Shown: positions 23,631-31,067 of the stretch, in pieces
Layout: every line of letters starts with the position of its first letter
Position numbering within the stretch: position 1 is the first letter of the stretch
Assembly: GCF_047302285.1 (NCBI RefSeq)
Contig: NZ_CP154845.1
Span: 3,596,001 to 3,660,000 of the forward strand
Length of the DNA stretch: 64,000 nt
Source: Robertmurraya sp047302285
GTDB lineage: Bacteria > Bacillota > Bacilli > Bacillales > Cytobacillaceae
Reading direction: 5' to 3'
Position numbers and translations under genes: made by a program
Notes under the pieces: model-generated
Told to the model about the DNA's origin: nothing
Database searches by the model: none
The model's input: the letters and a program-made list of their open reading frames with translations, nothing else

Positions 23631-23719
23631 ATGGTTCTAACTCTCTCTTCTACCTTGCTTTAAAATTTTTTTCATTCTTATCCCTTATCGAGTCGTGATT
23701 TTATTAATATATATTTATA

Positions 23720-24031
23720 TTAATATATCGCACGTTTTCCAGTTTCTACATTAAATTCCCTTCCATTTTTTGTGATTCCACTTTCTAGTGTTTTTATCCA
23801 ATTTTTTAGGTCATCCTCCGTATATCCAAGTTTTATCAATTCATGTGGAAACTCTTTTTCAAACATATTTAACCATCTTTTCATCTTCAAAATTGCTATT
23901 CGACTATTACCAAAAGAAAAAACATGTATCTCTTTCTTAGTAGAGAACTCTTGATTTCCACAATATTCAGTCAGATAAATGTATTGTTTTCCACCTGCTC
24001 GCACTTGGCTTAAATATCCCACTCGTGTCAT
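23720..24031 (-). CDS. 103-aa protein of the replication module, unknown
   Basis: Begins MTRVGYLSQVRAGGKQYIYL and contains VFSFGNSRIAILKMKRWLNM, with a basic and helical second half. It may bind nucleic acid, judging only from composition. It is the last gene of the minus-strand replication module. No family recognised. Confidence 0.6.
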   Translation of the reverse strand: MTRVGYLSQVRAGGKQYIYLTEYCGNQEFSTKKEIHVFSFGNSRIAILKMKRWLNMFEKEFPHELIKLGYTEDDLKNWIKTLESGITKNGREFNVETGKRAIY

Positions 24032-24094
24032 TCTCCCTTCTACATCTAATCAACACAACTATCAATTTGTTTCGCTAAATGTTCGGAATGTTCG

Positions 24095-24397
24095 TTAATG
24101 TTGAATCATTATATTGTCATCAACTATTCCTAAAATCACATATCCGTCAGGCACATAAGGCTTATCAGTAAGCATATAAGTAACCAATTTATGAATCCGT
24201 TTCCCTAGTTGTTTTGTTTGAGGGTCATAATGGACTAAATCTAAAAAGTCCCCTATTTGATAGTCTCTATCAAACTTTCTTACTTCAAAGGTTTTATTGC
24301 CGTTTTTCACTTCTGAAAAGTACGGTTCCACGGTTTTTAATTGGTGTATCCTATATGTTTTTCCTTCTGTTGGTAGGATAATAGGTTGTTCTTTCAT
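24095..24397 (-). CDS. DUF3850-type (ASCH/PUA-like) protein
   Basis: A 100-aa protein. YRIHQLKTVEPYFSEVKNGN, then KTFEVRKFDRDYQIGDFLDL and DGYVILGI match the DUF3850 pattern, a small PUA/ASCH-like beta-barrel thought to bind RNA and common in phages and plasmids. I start at the ATG (24397) behind AAGGAGTG. The biochemical role is not known. Confidence 0.75.
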   Translation of the reverse strand: MKEQPIILPTEGKTYRIHQLKTVEPYFSEVKNGNKTFEVRKFDRDYQIGDFLDLVHYDPQTKQLGKRIHKLVTYMLTDKPYVPDGYVILGIVDDNIMIQH

Positions 24398-24460
24398 CCG
24401 ATTCACTCCTTCACAGTTTGGTTCTTTTGTGAAACTGGTTGCTTAAAACATTAATTAAGA

Positions 24461-24807
24461 TTACTCTGTCCAATAGACTAAATCTCTTTTTAATAACTCT
24501 TCACATAGTTGTTTTATTTGTTCTTCGATGTCTGGATTTTTAAATTCTATTCGTCCAAACGCCTCTTCCATTTCCCAATATTCAGGACCTCTAGTTAAGA
24601 ATTGCGTCATGATCAAATCAATTTCATTGTGATCTTTGTGTGTGAAAATTTCTAGTTTGGTAGAAAAACGGAAAGTGTTAGGAATATCCATTGCGATAGT
24701 CTCATCTGTAAAATAACCTTTCCCATTATTAAAAGATGCCCCATTAACCTTTAATCCTTCTAAATCCCTTAGAGTTGGTTCTTTTTAAATCTCAAAATTT
24801 TGCCCAT
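24461..24807 (-). pseudogene. Frameshifted small gene of the element, unknown
   Basis: A strong ribosome site (AAAAAGGAGTG) precedes the ATG at 24807, which reads MGKILRFKK and then soon meets a stop. A -1 shift in the A-run AAAAAG enters a long frame, EPTLRDLEGLKVNGASFNNG, which runs on without a stop into the 76-residue tail MDIPNTFRFSTKLEIFTHKD ending at 24461. The internal ATG at 24691 has no ribosome site. So this is a gene of about 115 codons broken by one base in a homopolymer, a sequence error, or a slippage-decoded gene. No family recognised. Confidence 0.6.
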
Positions 24808-24860
24808 TCTATATGCACTCCTTTTTAGTGGTGTTGCATTTCGTTACTGTATCGATTAAT

Positions 24861-25088
24861 CTATTCAATTTGAACACACACTTTTAATATTTCTGCAGCG
24901 AACACTCTCGCATCCTCTACACTTATCGTAACTACAGCGTCGATTTCATGGCCATTCTCGTTGTCTTGGAACATAACAAAAGAGACAGCATCATCTTGTC
25001 CCTTCCCCTCTTCTGGAACAACGTACTCGGGTTCAACTTCAAGATAATAAATTGCTCTTTCATCCTCATTGATTTGCGCTAGTCGCAT
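24861..25088 (-). CDS. 75-aa acidic protein, unknown
   Basis: Starts at the ATG ending at 25088 behind GGAGGGGGAAAG. Begins MRLAQINEDERAIYYLEVEP; strongly acidic, with predicted beta strands. It overlaps the end of the 58-aa FbpA-like gene by 23 bp. No family recognised. Confidence 0.6.
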   Translation of the reverse strand: MRLAQINEDERAIYYLEVEPEYVVPEEGKGQDDAVSFVMFQDNENGHEIDAVVTISVEDARVFAAEILKVCVQIE

Positions 25089-25242
25089 TCTTCTTTCCCC
25101 CTCCACAATACAATTTTTTTAATTCCTCTACAGAAAGCTCATACAGCTGCCTACCATCCGATAATTTGGTATAACCTAAATCGAGTAGCATTAGGATTAA
25201 TTTTTCTTTAAAACTATGAATTGATTGTTCTGTGACACTCAC
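25066..25242 (-). CDS. 58-aa Fur-regulated-basic-protein (FbpA)-like peptide
   Basis: Starts GTG at 25242 behind GTGGGGTGATC. The core KEKLILMLLDLGYTKLSDGR followed by QLYELSVEELKKLY resembles the FbpA group of short Bacillus proteins, with the same LLxLGxxKxxDGRQLYEL pattern as I recall it. In B. subtilis that group acts with the iron-sparing sRNA response; here it may be only a relative carried by the element. It is packed between the TubC-like gene and the 75-aa gene. Confidence 0.6.
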   Translation of the reverse strand: MSVTEQSIHSFKEKLILMLLDLGYTKLSDGRQLYELSVEELKKLYCGGGKKNATSANQ

Positions 25243-25246
25243 TGGA

Positions 25247-25669
25247 TCACCCCACTTTCTTCCCTCTTTTTTTATTGAGCCAATCTATAAAGCTAGCTGC
25301 TTCTTCAAAAGCCCTTTCGAAAGGAACGTTCTGAACTATTGATTTCGTCCTATAAGCCTTCCTATCGCCTTCCTTATAATTTTCTCTCCAGGATGATGCC
25401 TTGCCATTCGGAAGGCGCTCTACAAAGAGGTATGAGCCCCTTCCGAACCGATACTCATAGAGTTGTCCATGATTATAGACAAGAAAACCTATCTTTCTAG
25501 CAGTTTCATTTTCATCTATCCATTGAAGGAGTTCTTTTTTATTCAGCTTAATTTGTTCTTTAATACCATCATCAATCAATCCATGTTCATAAATAAGCTT
25601 AGTTTTATTATCTTTTTCTTTTATTTTTATATTTAAGTTATACATTGTGTTAAGAAGTTGATTAATCAT
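25247..25669 (-). CDS. 140-aa protein with a TubC-docking-like N-terminus
   Basis: Residues 1-50 (INQLLNTMYNLNIKIKEKDN, then ELLQWI near residue 48) resemble the small TubC N-terminal docking domain found at the edge of large multi-enzyme proteins and also next to phage primases. The remainder is basic and aromatic, with no known motif. Its start overlaps the stop of the primase-helicase gene by 1 bp. It may dock on the primase; this is inference. Confidence 0.6.
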   Translation of the reverse strand: MINQLLNTMYNLNIKIKEKDNKTKLIYEHGLIDDGIKEQIKLNKKELLQWIDENETARKIGFLVYNHGQLYEYRFGRGSYLFVERLPNGKASSWRENYKEGDRKAYRTKSIVQNVPFERAFEEAASFIDWLNKKRGKKVG

Positions 25670-28011
25670 TAAATCTCCTCCTCTATTACCCTAGAGTTAC
25701 TTTTTGTATCAAAAGTTACCGAAAGTGATGCAGTTTCTAGGTTCGTCTCAAAATTTTTCTCTATAGGAGCTTTACTAGAAAACGGGTCACTTTGAGTAAC
25801 TAGGTAACTATTAGGTAACTCGTCATTATAATCAGCAATTAAACCGATGCCAAAAAAGAATGTTCGATTGCCTGTTGACTTACGTTTCGAAAAACCGCGC
25901 ATCTGTAATCGACTGCTGAAAGCTCTTTGTTTCATTGGATATTCTCCGTTTTCCTCGGCCCACTTCATGTATACCTTGTGAATTTCACTCACAACAACTT
26001 TAGCAGCTGGCATAATTACACAGCATTCATCCAAAAAGTTTGATAGAAGATCCATTTCTTCTTTATATTCGTCTGTCGCTGCCTTCACTTCTTCTGGTTC
26101 TCCTAGTCCTTCTTGCTGCCACTTCATGCAGCCCTCAACAGCCCAACGTAAAATCCCTGGCAATTCTGCCCTTAACTTCTCTGGTAAATGCTTGTCCACA
26201 TTTTCTTTCGGAACTGTGTGAGTAAATGGGACAAGTCGAATCCTTCTCCAGATCCCTTCATCGTCCCCTTTAACAATGGGCTTATGATTGGTGGTAAAGA
26301 AAATCTTAAATTCAGGAGTGAATTCAAAGAATTCTTTTCGTAAAAAACGTGCTGTAATGGGCTCTCCACCTGTTAGCTGCTTAATCAACGATTCTGAAAG
26401 CTTTTGACTATCTTCCGATTCAACGGCTGACACGAAACGAGCACCATATAAGCGAGCAACGTCATTATTAATGCCGTTATCGTTCATTTTTGATGTAAAA
26501 GTGTCACTATTTGTTTGCTTTCCGTAATCTCCAAGTATTTCTTTGACAATATTGATAAAAGTAGATTTTCCGTTTCTTCCGGTTCCCCAAAGGAAAAATG
26601 CTACTTGTTCACTTGTGTCTCCAGTAAGGGTATAGCCGATTGCTTTTTGTAAAAAATTGATAAGTTCATGTTTTACTTCGTCTTTTTCATCCTTCATAAT
26701 ACTTTCAAGAAACGCTATCCATGTTGGACATGTAGCTGATGCATCATAGCTTATATGTGTGTTTTTAGTCATTAGAAGGTTTCTTTCATGTGATTGAAGT
26801 TCTCCAGTTCTAAGATTAACAACACCATTCTTACAATTTAGCAAGTATCCATCTTTATTAAGCTCGTCCTGACTTAATGGCAGCATAGCTTGCGCTCTAG
26901 CAATACTATTTAAAAAGACTGAACTCTTTTCACTGGACTGAGCCCATTTAACGATTTGGCTTCTTCTATCCATGTCTTCTTCCTTAGATGCTTCCCCGTA
27001 CATTTCTCTGAAAGTTTTAATAGCAATTCGTTCAATTTGTCGTTTCTTATCCTCAATCCAAGTGCTGCCGTTCCACAGCAGCCATTCCTCAAATTCTATG
27101 CAAAAACGCAAGTTCTGACCGTTTTTATGGACAAGTCTTTCTGCGTTTCCCATTTCAGTAAGGTTAAATTTAGACTCTTTCGGAGATGTATACTGCGGAA
27201 CATTCTTAACGGGTGGCTCTCCATAGTTCTTACCACTTGGCTTTTGATTTAGCGCACTATTAAATGTTGCAATAAACTCTCTATGCTCTAGTTGTGGAAT
27301 TAGAAGATGCTTATTTGTAAAACTAACAATCTCGTGAATTTCATCAGCACTATAGCCAAATTCAACCAATCGGCAAGTGTGCTTGTAAAGAGCGTTATTT
27401 CTTCCCCCTTCATTGAGTGGGACAGGAAAGGGACGATCTTCTTTGTTCAATATTTTTAGTTTGTCAAAAAAAATTGGGAGCTCAGATAATTCACCCTCAG
27501 CAATTTTGATCCATTCCCTACCTTTTGTATTAATGGATGGTAAAACAATTTGTCCCTTATCAGATAAACGGTAATCACCAACACTCCCACAAGCCATTAA
27601 AACAGCAGCATTCTGGATTTTTATTCGTCCATTATCTTTAAAAATGAATTGATATCCATTTACTGTTTTAATTGCATGAAAGTTGAGTTGGTCCTTTCTT
27701 AAAGCTTTATAAATTAACTCACCTTCTAGCTGATCGTCAATATCAAGGACGATGTAATCGTTAGGAATAACAAGTCCTGTCCAACCACCTTCTCGAATCC
27801 ACGAATCTGATTCGCTCGCAGAAAGACCAGGCTTATCCCTCTGTTGCCATCCCTTCATAAATGGCCGTTTTGCAGCTGTATATCTTTTGTTGTAATCCTG
27901 TTCTTTATTGAAAGAAGAAAAACCTAAGAGTTTAATTATCTTTATTGGACTAGAAGGGAAAAGCCGTTCTAGGACGACTGAATCCCCTTTTTCTGTTTGA
28001 GTAACTAGCAT
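25669..28011 (-). CDS. Primase-helicase: archaeo-eukaryotic primase domain + PriCT + D5/SF3 helicase
   Basis: The replication protein of the element. Residue numbers are counted from the upstream ATG at 28071. AEP primase-polymerase domain with the metal-binding LDIDD at 109-113 and GSVGDYRLSDKGQIVLPS at 162-179; PriCT-like helical segment at 221-276 (GGRNNALYKHTCRLVEFGYS); D5-N region at 310-450; SF3 helicase with Walker A LWGTGRNGKST at 494-504, Walker B-like RFVSAVESED at 545-554, and motif C KIFFTTNHKP at 589-598. The P4 alpha/D5 type starts replication from a double-stranded origin. I choose the ATG at 28011 (AAAGGAAAGAGTCG upstream) over the one at 28071, which lacks a ribosome site. 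Confidence 0.9.
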   Translation of the reverse strand: MLVTQTEKGDSVVLERLFPSSPIKIIKLLGFSSFNKEQDYNKRYTAAKRPFMKGWQQRDKPGLSASESDSWIREGGWTGLVIPNDYIVLDIDDQLEGELIYKALRKDQLNFHAIKTVNGYQFIFKDNGRIKIQNAAVLMACGSVGDYRLSDKGQIVLPSINTKGREWIKIAEGELSELPIFFDKLKILNKEDRPFPVPLNEGGRNNALYKHTCRLVEFGYSADEIHEIVSFTNKHLLIPQLEHREFIATFNSALNQKPSGKNYGEPPVKNVPQYTSPKESKFNLTEMGNAERLVHKNGQNLRFCIEFEEWLLWNGSTWIEDKKRQIERIAIKTFREMYGEASKEEDMDRRSQIVKWAQSSEKSSVFLNSIARAQAMLPLSQDELNKDGYLLNCKNGVVNLRTGELQSHERNLLMTKNTHISYDASATCPTWIAFLESIMKDEKDEVKHELINFLQKAIGYTLTGDTSEQVAFFLWGTGRNGKSTFINIVKEILGDYGKQTNSDTFTSKMNDNGINNDVARLYGARFVSAVESEDSQKLSESLIKQLTGGEPITARFLRKEFFEFTPEFKIFFTTNHKPIVKGDDEGIWRRIRLVPFTHTVPKENVDKHLPEKLRAELPGILRWAVEGCMKWQQEGLGEPEEVKAATDEYKEEMDLLSNFLDECCVIMPAAKVVVSEIHKVYMKWAEENGEYPMKQRAFSSRLQMRGFSKRKSTGNRTFFFGIGLIADYNDELPNSYLVTQSDPFSSKAPIEKNFETNLETASLSVTFDTKSNSRVIEEEI

Positions 28012-28086
28012 CGACTCTTTCCTTTCAGTTTTATTTCTGGTAAACTGTATGTGTGTATTTACAAAAGACATTTTTTGCAGTGAGCT

Positions 28087-28422
28087 CTACGCTTGCTGCC
28101 TTTTTTTGTGTATTTTTGAGTATTTTTGATTAATTTCCACAGCATTTTTCGCAGCTATTTTCAAAAAAGAAGCCCTTTGGGCGAAGTCGATATTGATCCC
28201 CCTCTTCTGCATATCTGCAACGATGGCCACAAGTAATTCTCTTCTCTCTCTCTTTTTCTGTATATCTGCTAATCTTTTAATCACAAAATTCAATTCTGAT
28301 AGTTCCAATTGAGCAGACTCAAAATCTTCCTGACAAATAGCGTCGAATAGATAATGAACAGTGTTTTTAGCTTTTGATATAATGTCTCTTTCTTCGACAT
28401 TTGCAACGGGTAATTGGCACAT
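28087..28422 (-). CDS. 111-aa predicted helical basic protein, unknown
   Basis: Begins MCQLPVANVEERDIISKAKN and is helical throughout with a basic end (KIHKKRQQA). It lies just upstream of the primase-helicase. No motif recognised. Confidence 0.6.
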   Translation of the reverse strand: MCQLPVANVEERDIISKAKNTVHYLFDAICQEDFESAQLELSELNFVIKRLADIQKKRERRELLVAIVADMQKRGINIDFAQRASFLKIAAKNAVEINQKYSKIHKKRQQA

Positions 28423-28471
28423 TTCGACAATTCCGACTCCTTTTTAGTGGTATTGTTATAATAGGGGGTTT

Positions 28472-28660
28472 TTATGCTTGCTTTTCCTCTATATATCTAT
28501 CGAGTAAACAATCGTGAGCTGCTTGAGCAATCTCTCTGAGGATAGTGTTTCCTTTTTTCCATTCGTCTTGAAAAAAAGTCTTCTGTTCCTCTTTTGTCAT
28601 TTCAGTTAATGGGGAAAAAACAATCACTTTTGAATTTCCATAGGTGTATTCTTTTGGCAA
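28472..28660 (-). CDS. 62-aa protein, unknown
   Basis: Starts TTG at 28660, seven bases after AAGGAGG. Begins MPKEYTYGNSKVIVFSPLTE, then a helical half (EMTKEEQKTFFQDEWKKGNT). This resembles short proteins seen near phage XRE regulators, but I cannot name a family. Confidence 0.6.
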   Translation of the reverse strand: MPKEYTYGNSKVIVFSPLTEMTKEEQKTFFQDEWKKGNTILREIAQAAHDCLLDRYIEEKQA

Positions 28661-28709
28661 GTTAATCCCTCCTTACTTATATATATGTTTTAAAAGCAAT
28701 TGGACTGCC

Positions 28710-29024
28710 CTAATAATTTCTGAAACGTATTCTCATTGCTTCAAATGCAAGCTTTCGATTATTGTCATCAAGACAATCCAGGTCCGAAAGAGTAAATTTG
28801 TATCTTTCGTTAAAAAGATGAAGTGCTAAATTCAGCATTACTTTTTCTGATGAAGACCAGGGACCTGCATGTTTTTTTAAAGTTTGAATTTTAATTGTTT
28901 CAGCCTTCATATCAAAAAATCGGGTATTGAAACATTCGGTTAATTTGTAGTGATTTTTGAATAAGTAAATTAATGAACCCCAATATCAATCATTGAGTAA
29001 TGTTGCTGGTATTGTGTTGGACAT
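28710..29024 (-). pseudogene. 104-codon gene interrupted by an in-frame TGA at codon 13
   Basis: A strong ribosome site AAAAGGAGATG precedes the ATG at 29024: MSNTIPATLLND, then TGA (28986-28988). The same frame continues YWGSLIYLFKNHYKLTECFN and joins without a break the 66-residue frame that begins MKAETIKIQTLKKHAGPWSS at 28910. That internal ATG has no ribosome site. So the original product was about 104 aa and is now stopped early, or the TGA is read through (possibly a former TGG). The C-terminal half, with FTLSDLDCLDDNNRKLAFEA, looks conserved. First gene of the minus-strand replication operon, with an operator upstream. Confidence 0.6.
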
Positions 29025-29047
29025 AAAATACATCTCCTTTTAATAAA

Positions 29048-29405
29048 TTCTCATATCGTGAACAAAAAGCTTAAAAAAATATTAACTAAACAACTCATTA
29101 ATTTGAACACCTAGTATTTCAGCTAATAAAGGAACTTTTTCAGCATCAAGACCTTTTTTACCAGATTCTATCTCACTCAACATGGATGTAGATTTATACC
29201 CTAGCTTTCTTGATACATATGCCTGAGTTAAACCTTTTGAACTACGAATTTCTTTGATGTTATTTCCAAATTTATTTTGCATTTTATCTATCCTCCTTCT
29301 AGTTCTCAAAACGTGAACTCAACTATATTCATAGTATATGTTCACATTACGAGAAAGTCAACATATAATTTCTCGATTTGTGAATATTTTTTCGCATATA
29401 GAGAA
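29048..29405. promoter_or_regulatory. Five related operators of the lysogeny switch
   Basis: Pattern TTCTCnnnnnGTGAA (or its complement): 29048-29062 (TTCTCATATCGTGAA), 29303-29317 (TTCTCAAAACGTGAA), 29341-29355 (TTCACATTACGAGAA), 29370-29384 (TTCTCGATTTGTGAA), 29391-29405 (TTCGCATATAGAGAA, weaker). Four lie in the divergent gap between the two XRE genes; one lies upstream of the replication operon, after the Cro-like gene. They are likely repressor sites. Confidence 0.75.
29082..29282 (-). CDS. XRE-family regulator (Cro-like)
   Basis: 66 aa, started at the ATG ending at 29282 behind AGGAGGATAG. Helix-turn-helix IKEIRSSKGLTQAYVSRKLG with YKSTSMLSEIESGKKGLDAE spans most of the protein, leaving only a short end (LAEILGVQINELFS). 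It is divergent from the repressor gene across four operators and first in line before the replication module, the place of a Cro or antirepressor. Confidence 0.85.
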   Translation of the reverse strand: MQNKFGNNIKEIRSSKGLTQAYVSRKLGYKSTSMLSEIESGKKGLDAEKVPLLAEILGVQINELFS

Positions 29406-29438
29406 ATAATGTTAAAATTCTTTAAAGAGGTGAATATC

Positions 29439-29762
29439 ATGGAATTTCATGAGAGATTAAAAGCAGTTAGAGAGAAAAAAGATTTAAGACAAAAAGATGC
29501 TGCCATAAAAATTGGTATTAAAAACAATACTTTGTCAAGCTATGAATCAGGTGATCGAAAACCTGATTATGATACATTGATAAAACTAGCAGACCTTTAC
29601 GAAGTGTCAGTTGAATATTTACTAAGAGGCAAAGACTCAGTAAATGAAGAAAAGGGTAATCTCTACTTTTTTGACATGGAAGGACTTACAGAAGAGGAAA
29701 TCGAGGATATTAAAAGACATATTGAGTATGTAAAATGGAAATCAAATCAGGAGAGTAAATAA
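29439..29762 (+). CDS. XRE-family repressor of the element
   Basis: 107 aa from the ATG at 29439 (AAAGAGGTG upstream). The N-terminal HTH MEFHERLKAVREKKDLRQKD and NNTLSSYESGDRKPDYDTLI lies within residues 1-65; a short acidic C-terminal tail with LTEEEIEDIKRHIEYVK may mediate dimerisation. There is no LexA-like peptidase domain, so release may depend on the ImmA/IrrE-like protease two genes downstream. It is followed by the nuclease gene with a 1-bp overlap. Confidence 0.88.
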   Translation: MEFHERLKAVREKKDLRQKDAAIKIGIKNNTLSSYESGDRKPDYDTLIKLADLYEVSVEYLLRGKDSVNEEKGNLYFFDMEGLTEEEIEDIKRHIEYVKWKSNQESK

Positions 29763-30481
29763 TGAGTAGGAAACTTTCGAGAAAGGAACGACAGAATCAG
29801 GTCTACCAAGTCTTTGTAATGTTTCCTATTTTGTCGATAGTAATTTTACTCATAATGAATGGGGTAACTAATTATTTCCTTTTAGGTGGAATATTGCTCG
29901 GAGGAATAATATTTGGAAATATTGCGGTAAGATATGTTCCTGATATGAGAAAAAAAGAAAACAAACATAAAAATCAATATACTGGATTACCTTCAAAATC
30001 TAAATCTACCAACAAAACTACACAAAATTCCACAGATAAGATTGAATCCAATAGTTCATCAAAAAGTAGAAAAGTACACTCTGATAAAGAACTACTTACA
30101 GCAGACATTGATTCTTTGAAAGGTGAAGAATTCGAAAGATTAGTATTTATGTATTTTGATGATAAAGGGTATAAACCTGAGACTACACCAAAAACAGGTG
30201 ACCATGGAGTAGATCTAGTTATTACCGATCCAAAAGATGGTTTGAAAATTGCAGTACAATGTAAGAGATCCAAGAATGGAATAGGCAATGCTGATTTGAT
30301 AAAACTTGAGGGCGGTAAGAGATTTTACAAATGTCCTAGAACTCTTTTTATTACCACTAGCTTTTTCACAACAAAAGCAAAAGAATTTGCTGAATCAACT
30401 AGGATGGACACATGGAACGGACTGCAAGTCGCTGAAAAAATTGGTAAATGGAGAAAAGAACAACTTAAAATGAGTAGTTGA
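29762..30481 (+). CDS. Membrane-anchored Mrr/RecB-fold restriction endonuclease-like protein
   Basis: A 239-aa protein. Two N-terminal membrane helices at about residues 14-55 are followed by a Ser/Asn/Lys linker, then a Mrr-type nuclease domain at about 110-235. Active-site elements: LKGEEFERLVFMYF (Glu), GDHGVDLVI (Asp), and AVQCKRSK (QxK). Co-transcribed with the repressor, it would be made in the lysogen. It could defend the host against other elements or modified DNA, or process element DNA at the membrane. The defence reading is inference. A terminator follows. Confidence 0.8.
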   Translation: MSRKLSRKERQNQVYQVFVMFPILSIVILLIMNGVTNYFLLGGILLGGIIFGNIAVRYVPDMRKKENKHKNQYTGLPSKSKSTNKTTQNSTDKIESNSSSKSRKVHSDKELLTADIDSLKGEEFERLVFMYFDDKGYKPETTPKTGDHGVDLVITDPKDGLKIAVQCKRSKNGIGNADLIKLEGGKRFYKCPRTLFITTSFFTTKAKEFAESTRMDTWNGLQVAEKIGKWRKEQLKMSS

Positions 30482-30483
30482 GT

Positions 30484-30510
30484 AAGACCAGAATTCCTCT
30501 GGTCTTTTTT
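30484..30510 (+). terminator. Terminator after the repressor-nuclease operon
   Basis: AAGACCAGA/TCTGGTCTT stem with a 5-nt loop and TTTTTT. Confidence 0.85.
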
Positions 30511-30562
30511 TACTATTGAAAACAGGAACATTTGTTCCTATAATGTTTACGAGGTGATTCTT

Positions 30563-31063
30563 TTGTCCCATACTTATTATCCTTTTCCTCTAGATAAATG
30601 GGTATCCCGTTTATATAAATCTATAGGGATATATAATCCAGAAGACATTGAAGAAAGAAAGATCGCTAAAATGTTAGGAATTCATTTGACCTATTCAGAC
30701 AAGCGTAGTTTTGCAAGAGATGAAGGAAATTTCAAACTTATAAACATTAACAAATACTTGGATAAAAAAAAACAGAGGGAAATCTTTTATCATGAGTTAT
30801 GCCATATCCTAAGACATTCCATTTACCAATATAAAATAATGCCTACTGCATTTCGTGAGATCCAGGAATGGGATGCTAATCATTTTGCTCGTTATGCAGC
30901 GCTTCCTTTTCATATGCTAAAATTTTTTGATTTTAAAAGTCCCACTTTAATAAGTGAACTGTCTAATACATTTAAAATATCAGAAGACATTTGTCAGTAT
31001 CGTGTGGATCATATTTACAGAAATGCTCGGCCAAAAAAAGCATATAATGTTTTAAAGGGGTGA
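30563..31063 (+). CDS. ImmA/IrrE-family metalloprotease
   Basis: 166 aa. The zinc-protease motif is FYHELCHILRH (HExxH), with a downstream acidic EWDANHFARYA as the usual third ligand region. I start at TTG 30563, eight bases after GAGGTGAT, rather than the GTG at 30554 that overlaps the ribosome site. This family cleaves XRE-type repressors to induce mobile elements (ICEBs1 ImmA, for example). It lies between the repressor operon and the integrase, with 4 bp to the integrase start. Confidence 0.88.
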   Translation: MSHTYYPFPLDKWVSRLYKSIGIYNPEDIEERKIAKMLGIHLTYSDKRSFARDEGNFKLININKYLDKKKQREIFYHELCHILRHSIYQYKIMPTAFREIQEWDANHFARYAALPFHMLKFFDFKSPTLISELSNTFKISEDICQYRVDHIYRNARPKKAYNVLKG

Positions 31064-31067
31064 TTTT

